From: Butyricimonas muris
Lineage (GTDB): Bacteria > Bacteroidota > Bacteroidia > Bacteroidales > Marinifilaceae
DNA: 64,000 bases
Reading direction: 5' to 3'
Assembly: GCF_046365375.1 (NCBI RefSeq)
Contig: NZ_JBKEIT010000007.1
Span: 258,870-322,869 of the forward strand
Shown: positions 26,910 to 35,483 of the stretch, in pieces
Layout of the letters: each line of letters starts with the position of its first letter
Numbering within the stretch: the first letter of the stretch is position 1
The notes under the pieces: model-generated
The model's database searches: none
What the model saw: only the letters and a program-made list of their open reading frames with translations
Told to the model about the DNA's origin: nothing
Translations under genes and position numbers: made by a program

Positions 26910-27707
26910 TCAATACAGTAGTTTGATCAACTCTTCTACCGTCTCCACGAAAGTGATGGGCGTGGGGCTGCAAATGTAGTCGTCAAGCGGGAATAGCTTG
27001 TCATTTTTCACGGCATTGAGGCTATTGATCTCTTTCCATTTGGAAATCTCGTTTTCGCCCACGATGCCCATGCCGACGATGAAAATGATATCCGGGTTTT
27101 GGAGAAGAACAAATTCTTTGGATATCATAGCATTGTCGAGGTCTTTGGCGATATTTATCCCACCGGTTTGTTGGATATAGTCGTGCATGAACGATCCGGG
27201 CAGGGCGGTATACAACGGGTCGCATCCGATCTCCATGAATACCTTGGGATATCTGTCGGAAGGAATGTTTTTCTTGGCTTCTTCCAATCGTGTTTTGCAC
27301 TCCTGCACGGTGCTTTCCGCTTTTGTCTTCTTATTTGATAATTCTCCCAGAATAATGAATTGCTCGCATATCTCCTCGAAGTTTTTGGGTTGTTCCAGTC
27401 GTAGCGTCTTTATACCCATGCGTTCGAGTCCTTCCAGAACTTTAGGCGGAGTAAGTCCTCCGGTGAGAACGATATCGGGACGGAGAGCTACGATCTTCTC
27501 CATGTTCACGTTTACGGCATCCGCTACGACGGGAATAGAATCTGCCGGTTCCGTGATGCAAAAACGGGTGCAGCCCACGATGTCCTCGTTTGCTCCTAAA
27601 AGATACAGGTTTTGCGTGATGGAGGCGGCAAGCGATACGATACGTTTTTGTGAGTATCCGGTGATTGCCGTGATAAATAATATGGATAATAAAATGAACT
27701 TCTGCAT
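26910..27707 (-). CDS. btuF: Periplasmic cobalamin-type substrate-binding protein (BtuF-like)
   Basis: 265 residues with a signal peptide (1-19). The class III binding-protein fold is visible: KRIVSLAASITQNLYLLGANEDIVGCTRFC, then NMEKIVALRPDIVLTGG, then a long central helix and a second lobe with GGINIAKDLDN. It should deliver its ligand to a BtuCD-type permease, for which the genes at 22028-23852 are the nearest candidates. It lies 45 bases after nrdG, in an operon headed by a cobalamin riboswitch, which supports cobalamin as ligand. Confidence 0.82.
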   Translation of the reverse strand: MQKFILLSILFITAITGYSQKRIVSLAASITQNLYLLGANEDIVGCTRFCITEPADSIPVVADAVNVNMEKIVALRPDIVLTGGLTPPKVLEGLERMGIKTLRLEQPKNFEEICEQFIILGELSNKKTKAESTVQECKTRLEEAKKNIPSDRYPKVFMEIGCDPLYTALPGSFMHDYIQQTGGINIAKDLDNAMISKEFVLLQNPDIIFIVGMGIVGENEISKWKEINSLNAVKNDKLFPLDDYICSPTPITFVETVEELIKLLY

Positions 27708-27752
27708 AATCTTGATATATAAAATGGGTGTGTAAAAGTAATATTATTTCGT

Positions 27753-28379
27753 TTATTCGTGTATATATTTATCCAGAATATCCCCGTCCCGGAACTCCTG
27801 CATGACATAGTGTGTACCTGAGAATTTTTCCTGTAAGTTTTGGATGTCCTCGGGGCTTTGCACTTGCGGGATAACCGTCGTCCGGAACTGGTATTCCAGT
27901 CCGGAGGTTTTGATAATCCGGATGGACTCTTGTATCTTTTCCAGCAACGAGGCTGTCATCGTGTAATTTACCTTTCGGTAGCAGGGGAGCGAGAGGGAGG
28001 ATTTGATATCCATTGCCACGGCATCTATCCATCGTCCTGCAATCAGTTGTTGTAAAAGCTCCGGATTCGACCCGTTCGTGTCGAGTTTCACGGGTAACCC
28101 GAGAGCTTTTATTTTTTGGATAAACGGGAGCAGGTCTTCGTGCAATGTCGGTTCACCCCCGGATATCACCACCCCATCAAGCCACCCTAATCGTTTATCG
28201 AGAAAACCGAATATCTCCTCTTCCTTTAAGTCTTGTGTCTGCCGGAGTAATTCCGGCAGTACAAGAGATGGATTGTGGCAGTAACCGCAGCGAAAATTGC
28301 AACCTTTCGTGAATATCACTGCGGATACTTTGCCTTCCCAGTCGATTAGGCTTTGTTTGACAAATCCTCCTATTCGCAT
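27753..28379 (-). CDS. nrdG: Anaerobic ribonucleotide reductase activating protein (radical SAM)
   Basis: 208 residues. The radical-SAM cysteines are C27, C31 and C34 in KGCNFRCGYCHNP, followed by a GGEPTLH motif. It generates the glycyl radical on NrdD using S-adenosylmethionine. Its start overlaps the end of nrdD by 10 bases. The 208-residue length and the GGEPTL motif resemble the PflA-like subgroup of class III activases found with Bacteroidetes NrdD. Confidence 0.92.
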   Translation of the reverse strand: MRIGGFVKQSLIDWEGKVSAVIFTKGCNFRCGYCHNPSLVLPELLRQTQDLKEEEIFGFLDKRLGWLDGVVISGGEPTLHEDLLPFIQKIKALGLPVKLDTNGSNPELLQQLIAGRWIDAVAMDIKSSLSLPCYRKVNYTMTASLLEKIQESIRIIKTSGLEYQFRTTVIPQVQSPEDIQNLQEKFSGTHYVMQEFRDGDILDKYIHE

Positions 28380-30511
28380 AGTACGCTTTCTTTTTCCCGG
28401 ACGCTCTTGTCAAACAGTTTCCGGTCGTCGAACTCGGCTCGTTTCCCGTTGTTCCATTGGCTCACGGGACGCATGTACCCTACTATCCGGCTGTACACTT
28501 CCGAGGAAGCCCCGCAACGCGGACATTTGAAATGTTCTCCCGCGATGTACCCGTGCGAGGGGCATATGCTGAACGAGGGCGAGAGCGTGATATAAGGCAG
28601 GCGGAAATTTGCCGTTACCTTACGAATCATGTTTTTAGCCGCTTGTGCGGACGTGCGGTGTTCTCCGGTAAACACGTGGAAAACAGTTCCACCCGTGTAC
28701 AGCGTTTGTAATTTGTCCTGTTGGTCGAGTGCCTCGTACAGGTCGTCCGTGAAGTTCACGGGCAGATGCGTGGAGTTCGTGTAATAAGGATCGGCACCCT
28801 GTTTGAATTGTTCTTGGTTGGCAACGATAATATCGGGATATTCGGCCGTGTCGAGCAAAGCGAATCGGTAAGAGGTACTTTCCGCCGGAGTGGCTTCAAG
28901 GTTATAGATATTACCGGTTTCATCTTGGAATTGTGCCAGTATATCCCGCATAAAGTGCATCACTTTTTGCGCGAATCCCATCCCGTCCGGGTGTGAAATA
29001 GGAACCCCGAGGAAGTTCATGCAACACTCGTTCATGCCGTTGATACCGATCGTCGAGAAATGGTTTTTCCAGAAACACCCGTAACGCTCTTTCACGTAAC
29101 GCAGGTAATATTTGGAATAAGGATACAGCCCTTTTTCCGTGTAGCGTTCAATAATTTTGCGCTTGATTTCCAGACTTTCCTTGCTGATTTCCATCAAGTG
29201 TTGCAGGCGTTGGAAGAAATTCTCTTCCGATGCGGCTTCATATCCCAAGCGGGGCAGGTTGATCGTGACCACACCTACCGATCCGGTCAACGGGTTCGCT
29301 GCAAACAAACCGCCGCCCCGTTTCATGAGTTCCCGTTTATCCAGACGAAGGCGACAACACATACTGCGCACGTCATCCGGCTTCATGTCCGAATTCACGA
29401 AATTGGAGAAATAAGGAATACCGTATTTTGCTGTCATTTCCCAGATGCCCTCGTACTCCGGGTTATTCCAGTCAAAGTCCGGGGTAATATTGTACGTCGG
29501 GATGGGGAACGAGAACAGGCTGCCGGAAGCATCCCCTTCGCTCATCACTTCGGCGAACGCTTTGTTAAGTATCGTCATTTCGGCTTGGAAATCCCCGTAC
29601 ACCTCTTCTTTGATTTCACCCCCGTGCACGATATGTTCGTTTTTCAAGAAATCGGGTACGACGAGATCCATCGTGATATTGGTAAACGGTGTCTGGAATC
29701 CTACACGGGTGGGTACGTTCAAGTTGAACAGGAATTCCTGCAAGCATTGTTTCACCTGTTTGTAGTTCAACTTGTCAAAGCGTATGTAGGGGGCGAGGAA
29801 CGTGTCGAAGTTAGAAAAAGCCTGTGCCCCAGCGGCCTCGCCTTGCATGGTATAGAAGAAATTCACGATTTGTCCGAGAGCCGTGCGAAGGTGCTTTGCC
29901 GGGCTGCTTTGCGCTTTCCCCTCCACTCCCCGGAATCCGACGGTAAGTAAATCCTTCAAGTCCCATCCCACGCAATAGACGCTTAGGAATCCCAAGTCGT
30001 GGATATGCAACGCCCCGCTTTTGTGCGCTTCCGATACCCGTTCCGGGTAGAGTTGGCTTAGCCAGTAATTGGAGGTGATTTGTGTGGATATATGCTGATT
30101 CAATCCTTGCAGCGAGTACGAGGAATTAGCACTCTCTTTTACTCTCCAGTCGCTCAATGACAGGTAATTATCCATTACCTCTATATTTGTCAGTAAGGTC
30201 TTCGAGTTTCGGATTTGCTCGTGTTGCTTGCGGTAAAGCAAGTACGTTTTCATCAGTTGCAGGTCGCCGTGTTGGAACAGCACCAGTTCCACGGTGTCCT
30301 GTACCTGTTCCACGTGCGGGAGTTCCTTTTCCGGTGTGCTTGCGGCAAGAATTTGCACGACTTTGTCACACAGGGCACGTGCCGTTTTACGATCGGGCTG
30401 TCCGATGGCTCTCGTTGCCTTAAAAATAGCTTGTTCAATCTTTTCCGGTTTGAAATCGCAAATTTCCCCGTTGCGTTTCACGATTCTTGAGAACGTGGTT
30501 GATGTTTCCAT
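28370..30511 (-). CDS. nrdD: Anaerobic (class III) ribonucleoside-triphosphate reductase
   Basis: 713 residues from the ATG at 30511; an upstream in-frame extension runs into the riboswitch leader and is rejected. An N-terminal ATP-cone (RIVKRNGEICDFKPEKIEQA) is followed by the catalytic barrel. Near the C-terminus are a zinc site with two Cys pairs (ICPSHG, FKCPRCG) and the glycyl-radical segment RIVGYMRP ... NNGKRAEFDDR. It makes dNTPs without oxygen or B12. A cobalamin riboswitch lies 110 bases upstream, so expression should fall when cobalamin is plentiful. Confidence 0.95.
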   Translation of the reverse strand: METSTTFSRIVKRNGEICDFKPEKIEQAIFKATRAIGQPDRKTARALCDKVVQILAASTPEKELPHVEQVQDTVELVLFQHGDLQLMKTYLLYRKQHEQIRNSKTLLTNIEVMDNYLSLSDWRVKESANSSYSLQGLNQHISTQITSNYWLSQLYPERVSEAHKSGALHIHDLGFLSVYCVGWDLKDLLTVGFRGVEGKAQSSPAKHLRTALGQIVNFFYTMQGEAAGAQAFSNFDTFLAPYIRFDKLNYKQVKQCLQEFLFNLNVPTRVGFQTPFTNITMDLVVPDFLKNEHIVHGGEIKEEVYGDFQAEMTILNKAFAEVMSEGDASGSLFSFPIPTYNITPDFDWNNPEYEGIWEMTAKYGIPYFSNFVNSDMKPDDVRSMCCRLRLDKRELMKRGGGLFAANPLTGSVGVVTINLPRLGYEAASEENFFQRLQHLMEISKESLEIKRKIIERYTEKGLYPYSKYYLRYVKERYGCFWKNHFSTIGINGMNECCMNFLGVPISHPDGMGFAQKVMHFMRDILAQFQDETGNIYNLEATPAESTSYRFALLDTAEYPDIIVANQEQFKQGADPYYTNSTHLPVNFTDDLYEALDQQDKLQTLYTGGTVFHVFTGEHRTSAQAAKNMIRKVTANFRLPYITLSPSFSICPSHGYIAGEHFKCPRCGASSEVYSRIVGYMRPVSQWNNGKRAEFDDRKLFDKSVREKESVLCE

Positions 30512-30620
30512 GATTAAAATTTTAATAATTAAAAAAATACTTCGGGGAAAACACGAGAAAAGATCGTGTATGGCAGAGAATTGTCTTTTTCGCTTTTCAC
30601 CCGAAAGCTCCAATTTATTT

Positions 30621-30782
30621 GCAATCGGCAGGTCTTCTGACTTACTCTCGCTTTTGAATCTCCTTCCCGTCGACAGCGTGACAGTGGATCATTGATTCAA
30701 GCGTTGAATAGAGCTTACAGCTACGGGTATAGTGCGGGATTTTCACCTGCTTCCCTGTTCGTCACCGGAGTGAACCGAATGC
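30621..30782 (-). promoter_or_regulatory. Cobalamin riboswitch controlling nrdD-nrdG-btuF
   Basis: On the minus strand the conserved parts occur in order: GGGAAGCAGGTGAAAATCC, GTAGCTGTAAGC, CCACTGTC, GGGAAGG and the terminal B12 box AGTCAGAAGACCTGCC. The ends pair (30775-30782 with 30621-30628) to form P1. The leader continues about 110 bases to the nrdD start. Confidence 0.93.
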
Positions 30783-30786
30783 ATGG

Positions 30787-30816
30787 CAAATGTATGATAA
30801 AATAATTGTATTTCAA
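30787..30816 (-). promoter_or_regulatory. Promoter of the nrdD riboswitch transcript
   Basis: Minus strand: TTG (30814-30816), 19-base spacer, TACATTTG (30787-30794), matching the Bacteroidetes -33/-7 consensus. It ends 5 bases before the riboswitch. The rest of the 30512-31059 gap is A+T-rich and shows only this promoter, the riboswitch and the terminator at 31002-31040. Confidence 0.6.
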
Positions 30817-31001
30817 TAGTGGTTTTCAAATAAAATAATTTCCTTGAAATATATGTGTTGTTAATGCTTTGAATTATAATTTATTATAATAAAAATTGGA
30901 TAACTTTTTGGATAGATGTGTTTTGTTGTCTTTTTGAATTTGGAAAATTTATAGTCAAATGTGAATAACAACGTAGTACGCTAGTAAGCTTTTTTTTAAA
31001 T

Positions 31002-31040
31002 AAAACCCGATTGCTTGAATTTGATTAGCAATCGGGTTTT
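31002..31040 (-). terminator. Rho-independent terminator of the 31060 lipoprotein gene
   Basis: An inverted repeat of about 14 bp (31002-31015 with 31027-31040). On the minus strand it is followed by TTTTATTT. It lies 20 bases past the stop of the gene at 31060-32022. Confidence 0.75.
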
Positions 31041-31059
31041 TCAGAATGATAGTCTATGA

Positions 31060-32022
31060 CTATTTTTTGTTGGGTTCTGCCGCTTGCAATAGACGGGGGA
31101 TGGGTAGAGTGTTCCTCATCTCCTCATAGTCAATGGGGGACAGAGTCCATGCATCCCAAGAAAGGTCTTCCAAAGGACGATAGATCACGAAAAGGTTGGA
31201 ATAGTCGAATTCTTCGGCATCCGGAACTACGTTGCCCTGTCCTAGCCAATAACTGGCATAAGCTTCGTATAGCCCTCCTAACCAATAATCTTCCGGATCA
31301 ACGGGTTTCAAATTATCAAAGTCTTGGGATGAAAGTTCATAGAAGCCGTCAACAAAGTTGTCTTGAGTGATTGTCAAGTTTCCGTTACTTACTTCAATTT
31401 TTCCGTCATTATTTCCATCATAGCCAAAACCGATAATATAACTGCCCGATTTAGCAACATAAAGGCGGGGATCTTTTTTCGCGATCGCCCGCAACATATC
31501 AATACCTAGAGGTTCTGTCCCTTTTTCCCAGCGATATCCCCATGCGAGAAAGAAAACTTCGTCATCTGCGGGTTCTAGCATATTGGTACCGGTGATCCAT
31601 TGAATTGCGAGAGCAGAGCGGTTTTCACCTTCCCCTGTCCAGTTTTTTATGTTGGCGAAACGGAATTGACCGTCAGATACGTTGATTGTCAATGTGTCGG
31701 CATCGGAACCCACGGAATTGGTCGCCGTGAGGATGATTCGGTATTCTCCGAAATCTTCGGGAGTGAATTTATAAACAGAGTCGGTGGAAACTTGTTCCCC
31801 TTCGAGTGTCCAAAGAAGGGCAACGTCCGTGGGATCGAGCAACCTTGCTTTCAATTCGACGGTTTCTTTCGGAAGGCAAGTAGTGATTCCGCTCACGTTA
31901 ATGATGGAAACTTCCGGTAGGGTAGGAATATAAGGGGGCTCTTGCTCCTTGTCATCACTACATGCGCTAAACAATGAGATCATTAATCCCCACACGATAA
32001 ATAATAAATACAACTTCTTCAT
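31060..32022 (-). CDS. Riboswitch-controlled surface lipoprotein with PKD-like domain and WGYRW-type domain
   Basis: 320 residues. The signal peptide ends at the lipobox FSAC followed by SDD, a typical surface-export signal. Residues about 35-115 form a PKD/Ig-like domain. The C-terminal domain begins NWTGEGENRSALAIQWI and contains VFFLAWGYRW, DMLRAIAKKDPRLYV, GFGYDGNNDGK and a late SWDAWTLSPIDYEE. The same C-terminal domain occurs at 32680 and 35484. The gene is the only one behind a cobalamin riboswitch, so a corrinoid-binding or corrinoid-dependent role is likely. A relation to BtuH-type B12-binding lipoproteins is possible but unproven. Confidence 0.82.
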   Translation of the reverse strand: MKKLYLLFIVWGLMISLFSACSDDKEQEPPYIPTLPEVSIINVSGITTCLPKETVELKARLLDPTDVALLWTLEGEQVSTDSVYKFTPEDFGEYRIILTATNSVGSDADTLTINVSDGQFRFANIKNWTGEGENRSALAIQWITGTNMLEPADDEVFFLAWGYRWEKGTEPLGIDMLRAIAKKDPRLYVAKSGSYIIGFGYDGNNDGKIEVSNGNLTITQDNFVDGFYELSSQDFDNLKPVDPEDYWLGGLYEAYASYWLGQGNVVPDAEEFDYSNLFVIYRPLEDLSWDAWTLSPIDYEEMRNTLPIPRLLQAAEPNKK

Positions 32023-32195
32023 AACTGTTTTTTGAATTAATTTTATATATTAAAAAAGCAATAATTAATTCATACCCAAGTATCCCACGTGGATACAAAC
32101 ATTTCTGTTTGTAGGAAAAAGATGGCGTCAAATATCGACTTGTAAGCGGTACTGGCGTTTATGTTCTCCTTTCCCATTGAACATGAAACATATTA

Positions 32196-32379
32196 GCTTG
32201 TGGCAGGTCTTCTGACTCGTTTCCTTCTCCGGGGCTTCCTTCCCGTCCCTCGTGTCGGGGACAGTGGATAAAGTATGCCCGGGAAGTACAGTGAAACTTA
32301 CAGCAGGGGATTCTGTTCAGGATTTGCACCTGATTCCCTTTTCATCCCGAAACGCGATTCGCGAATAGGGACACCACTC
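32196..32379 (-). promoter_or_regulatory. Cobalamin riboswitch controlling the 31060 lipoprotein gene
   Basis: Minus strand: GGGAATCAGGTGCAAATCC, GCTGTAAGTTTCAC, CCACTGTC, GGGAAGGAAG and AGTCAGAAGACCTGCC in order. A hairpin at 32162-32183 (TGTTC/GAACA closing a GGGAAAGGA loop) follows 12 bases later and could be the P13 expression platform. About 140 further bases separate it from the start codon. Confidence 0.93.
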
Positions 32380-32396
32380 ACTTCCATTATTCTTCG

Positions 32397-32427
32397 CGAA
32401 GATAGAGGAATGATGTTAAAAAGTCAA
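32397..32427 (-). promoter_or_regulatory. Promoter upstream of riboswitch at 32196
   Basis: Minus strand: TTG, 20-base spacer, TATCTTCG (one mismatch to TAnnTTTG). The identical arrangement is found in the duplicated copy at 35304-35334. Confidence 0.5.
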
Positions 32428-32610
32428 GTATTTTTGTTTTTTTAAGTTTAGACCTTATTTATAAATCCGAAACTATAGAAGTAGTATAAATGTATGATAA
32501 AATAATCGGATTATACAATCGGTTTTCAAATAGAATAGTTTTCTTGGAAAGTGTATCTTGCTGTATTTGTAATTAGTGTGTTATATTTTACTTTAAGAAA
32601 TTATATGTGC

Positions 32611-32650
32611 AAAAAAAGAAACGACCGAAAAATAAAATTTTCGGTCGTTT
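32611..32650 (-). terminator. Rho-independent terminator of the 33448/32680 operon
   Basis: A stem of about 13 bp containing CGACCG/CGGTCG with a short A+T loop; on the minus strand it is followed by CTTTTTTT. It is 30 bases beyond the stop of the gene at 32680. Confidence 0.88.
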
Positions 32651-32679
32651 TACAAGTGTATTATCCTGCTATTGCTTTT

Positions 32680-33435
32680 TTAATTATTGGGTGCGGCTTT
32701 CATTAAATCTGGTCTAGGATCTACATTAACTTCTGCGGAGTTAATAGTGGAGAAAGTCCAAGCATCCCAAGAATTTTTTTTCAATTGGCGTTGGTCTACT
32801 AGTTCTGTTGAGTATGTATATTGGCTTGGAACGTTGATACCTTCTGCGCCTAACCAGTATGTGGCATAGGTTTCCATCCAGCCTCCCATCCAAAGATCAT
32901 CCGGATCACTAGGAGTCAGTCCATCAAAACTTTGACCTTCTTCCCAATAGATGCCATTTGTGAAATTTTCTTCAGTTAAAACAACTGTTGAACCTTTACA
33001 AATTTTGATAAAGCCGTCGTTATCTCCGTCATAAGCAAATCCTTTTATAACGATACCTCCCCATTGTTCTCCGACAACCACATACAAACGCGGATCTTTT
33101 TGAGCAATAGCCATAACCATGTCCATTCCTGTTGGAGTAGGACTATCCCAGTAATATCCCCATGCTAAAAAATGGATTTCATTATCTTGAGGCTTGGTGA
33201 TATCTTTTGCGTTCACCCATTGGATGGCAAGTATAGAACTATTGCTGCCTGTGCCGGTCCAGTTTTGAATATCACTGATTTTAGTAACAGGCTGAAGGTT
33301 TTCAGAAGCTCTTGAAAGAGTTGTGTTGACTTCTGTTAGCTTCTCGTTTTCCGGTAGTGTGTACATGTCTTCGCTACAAGACAAGATAAAACTTGCAAAT
33401 ATGCAAGCGAAAATCAAATTTAAAAGATTTTTCAT
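32680..33435 (-). CDS. WGYRW-type surface lipoprotein without PKD domain
   Basis: 251 residues with lipobox LSCS. After a 35-residue linker the same C-terminal domain as in 31060 and 35484 begins: IQNWTGTGSNSSILAIQWV, EIHFLAWGYYW, DMVMAIAQKDPRLYVV, GFAYDGDNDG, SWDAWTFSTI. It lacks the PKD-like module of its two relatives. It follows the propeller lipoprotein gene by 12 bases in a riboswitch-controlled operon, so the two products probably work together on the surface. Confidence 0.82.
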   Translation of the reverse strand: MKNLLNLIFACIFASFILSCSEDMYTLPENEKLTEVNTTLSRASENLQPVTKISDIQNWTGTGSNSSILAIQWVNAKDITKPQDNEIHFLAWGYYWDSPTPTGMDMVMAIAQKDPRLYVVVGEQWGGIVIKGFAYDGDNDGFIKICKGSTVVLTEENFTNGIYWEEGQSFDGLTPSDPDDLWMGGWMETYATYWLGAEGINVPSQYTYSTELVDQRQLKKNSWDAWTFSTINSAEVNVDPRPDLMKAAPNN

Positions 33436-33447
33436 TGTTTCTGAATT

Positions 33448-34926
33448 TTAATGTTGAAAATTGTGGGTGAAATATATATTGGCAGGATAATCTAAATAGT
33501 TTGCGTAATCTTTACAAAGTCTTGGTGTAATTGTATTTTTATATTTTTTCGTGTATTTATTATAAGTAACAACAATGGTAAAATCAAAAATTGAGATATG
33601 GTTGTTGTGCCGTAATCCTCCCCAGCCTTTAAGCGTGTTCAAGAAAACTCTGCCCGTGACAGGATCCACTGCACATGTATTGTATGCTTGAAAATTTTGG
33701 GCTTCAAAATAGTCCGGAGAGGCTGGAATATATTGGGTTGCATCAACCATTAGGGCTGTTGTGTCTTTGCTGAAGATGTGGAAGTATATGCTTGGTTTTG
33801 TGGCACTCATGTATAGTGTATCCCCCTTGGCGGTAATATGAGGAGCGGCGGCTTGACTACTTGGGGGATTGAGTTTCAATCGTTCTGCGGCTTCTCCAGT
33901 TAATTGATTCGAGGCTATGATCTCGTAGGAGTTTGGGTCTACTTTTGAAATTTTACCACTTTCGTCCGATACCCATAATTTGTCATCCGATGATTTGATA
34001 ATTCCGGATACATTTCCATCGAATTCAATCGTGGTTGTAATTTCTGTTTTGCCTTTTTCAATAACGACTAAGGATTTTTGATTATAGATAGCTGCAAATA
34101 ATTTTCCGTCTACGACAGCCATTGTATTTTTATGAGCTTTTTCTGTTCCGGCTATTCTTGTCATGGAAAGGTCTGAGGGATGGAAGACACTTATGCTGTT
34201 CTCATCTCGTATATATATGTTATCTTCTCCTAAAACAGCGATATGGGTAGGAGAAGTAAATCCTAATTCTGGGGGGAATGAGTAAGAGAATACCTCTTTT
34301 AAGGTTTCTGCGTTGAGAATGGTGATTGCTCCGTAATTCATGGAGGCATCATCCCCTTTTTGGGCGATAATATACATCTTGTTATTATGAATGAATAAGT
34401 CTTGAGTTAGAGACCATAATCGTTTCCCGTTTTCTCGAAAATAGACATTGTCAGTAATATTACCATCTGGGTTGATGAAAATCAAAGAACCATACGTTCC
34501 AATTAGCCCCTCGTTCAGGATGAATGTCCCATTTTTGTATTTTCCTTCAGGGGTTTCTTCTTTGGTGATTTCTTTTACGATAACTTGTACCGATTGAATT
34601 TGATTCCCGGCTTCGTTAGTGACTGTTACTTGTAACGTGTATACGCCTACGGCATCAGCCTTGAACACGTAAATAGAGTCGGTGGATACTTCTTGTCCTC
34701 CGATAGTCCAAAGGTAAGTGGCGGGTAATTCACTGGTAATATTTGCTCTGAAAACGATAGAATCTGTTAGTAGCATGGTGTATTCACTATTGGTAATTGT
34801 TACGACAGGTGCTGTCGGTACTTCCGGTTCTGGTTGGTATGGAATACAATCACAATCATCACTACATGCGCTAAACAACGAGCTCATCAATCCCCACACG
34901 ATAAATAATAAATACAACTTTTTCAT
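33448..34926 (-). CDS. PKD-like plus beta-propeller surface lipoprotein (BtuG-like, DUF5074 type)
   Basis: 492 residues from the ATG at 34926, which starts the signal peptide MKKLYLLFIVWGLM also used by the 31060 protein; an upstream in-frame start adds only leader sequence. Lipobox FSAC-SDD. Residues about 40-125 form a PKD-like domain. From about 135 on is a YncE-like propeller with repeated blade signatures (GTFILNEG, NNKMYIIAQ, AITILNAETLK, DDKLWVSDESGKISKVD, CAVDPVTGRVFLNT). BtuG is a known B12-binding propeller lipoprotein of Bacteroides; this is a related candidate with an added N-terminal module. Confidence 0.82.
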   Translation of the reverse strand: MKKLYLLFIVWGLMSSLFSACSDDCDCIPYQPEPEVPTAPVVTITNSEYTMLLTDSIVFRANITSELPATYLWTIGGQEVSTDSIYVFKADAVGVYTLQVTVTNEAGNQIQSVQVIVKEITKEETPEGKYKNGTFILNEGLIGTYGSLIFINPDGNITDNVYFRENGKRLWSLTQDLFIHNNKMYIIAQKGDDASMNYGAITILNAETLKEVFSYSFPPELGFTSPTHIAVLGEDNIYIRDENSISVFHPSDLSMTRIAGTEKAHKNTMAVVDGKLFAAIYNQKSLVVIEKGKTEITTTIEFDGNVSGIIKSSDDKLWVSDESGKISKVDPNSYEIIASNQLTGEAAERLKLNPPSSQAAAPHITAKGDTLYMSATKPSIYFHIFSKDTTALMVDATQYIPASPDYFEAQNFQAYNTCAVDPVTGRVFLNTLKGWGGLRHNNHISIFDFTIVVTYNKYTKKYKNTITPRLCKDYANYLDYPANIYFTHNFQH

Positions 34927-35102
34927 AATAGTTTTTTTTGAATTAATTTTATATATTAAAAAACGCAATAATTAATTCATACCCAAGTATCCCACGTGGA
35001 TACAAACATTTCTGTTTGTAGGAAAAAGATGGCGTCAAATATCGACTTGTAAGCGGTACTGGCGTTTATGTTCTCCTTTCCCATTGAACATGAAACATAT
35101 TA

Positions 35103-35286
35103 GCTTGTGGCAGGTCTTCTGACTCGTTTCCTTCTCCGGGGCTTCCTTCCCGTCCCTCGTGTCGGGGACAGTGGATAAAGTATGCCCGGGAAGTACAGTG
35201 AAACTTACAGCAGGGGATTCTGTTCAGGATTTACACCTGATTCCCTTTTCATCCCGAAACGCGATTCGCGAATCGGGACACCACTC
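35103..35286 (-). promoter_or_regulatory. Cobalamin riboswitch controlling the 33448-32680 operon
   Basis: Same order of conserved blocks as at 32196, with GGTGTAAATCC in place of GGTGCAAATCC, which the consensus allows, and an intact B12 box. A candidate P13 hairpin lies at 35069-35090. Confidence 0.93.
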
Positions 35287-35303
35287 ACTTCCATTATTCT
35301 TCG

Positions 35304-35334
35304 CGAAGATAGAGGAATGATGTTAAATAATCAA
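35304..35334 (-). promoter_or_regulatory. Promoter upstream of riboswitch at 35103
   Basis: Minus strand: TTG, 20-base spacer, TATCTTCG; the same layout as the promoter at 32397-32427. Confidence 0.5.
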
Positions 35335-35408
35335 GTATTTTTTTACATTTTACATCCAGAGCGATATCCTTTTAGCCTGTTCTTGAAATATGTTGATGAT
35401 GTGGAAGT

Positions 35409-35436
35409 AAAAAAGCTCCCGGATCATCCGGGAGCT
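35409..35436 (-). terminator. Rho-independent terminator of the btuG-btuB operon
   Basis: An 11-bp GC-rich inverted repeat (35414-35424 with 35426-35436); on the minus strand five to six T follow. It lies 48 bases beyond the stop of the last gene (35484). Confidence 0.9.
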
Positions 35437-35483
35437 CAAGTATAAAATTATTTTTTAGTTAAGTATTTTGGAATATGCTATTG

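Larger units (their letters stand above)
31952..32435. repeat. Duplicated riboswitch-leader cassette, copy 1
   Basis: About 480 bases nearly identical by eye to 34856-35342, with roughly a dozen differences. The copy spans the promoter, the cobalamin riboswitch, the long leader and the signal-peptide codons of the following lipoprotein gene. Both copies have the same orientation. The 32023-32679 gap holds this cassette, the terminator at 32611-32650, and about 175 bases of A+T-rich sequence with no recognisable feature. Confidence 0.9.
34856..35342. repeat. Duplicated riboswitch-leader cassette, copy 2
   Basis: Partner of 31952-32435, offset by about 2.9 kb. Differences are concentrated in the signal-peptide codons, in a few leader positions and at single sites in the riboswitch (for example G versus A in the GGTGnAA segment). 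The 34927-35483 gap consists of this cassette plus the terminator at 35409-35436. Confidence 0.9.

Noticed and set aside
30512..30782. Open frames across the nrdD leader, including an extended nrdD start at 30613
   Set aside because: The region is a cobalamin riboswitch and its expression platform; conserved RNA blocks explain the sequence.
32440..32610. Second promoter candidate (TACATTTA) far upstream of the riboswitch at 32196
   Set aside because: It resembles the promoter of the nrdD leader but lacks the final G of the -7 box and is about 100 bases from the riboswitch; the TATCTTCG box closer by is preferred.
35182..35445. Plus-strand open frame over the riboswitch at 35103
   Set aside because: It consists of riboswitch, promoter and terminator sequence read in the wrong direction and has no coding signature.
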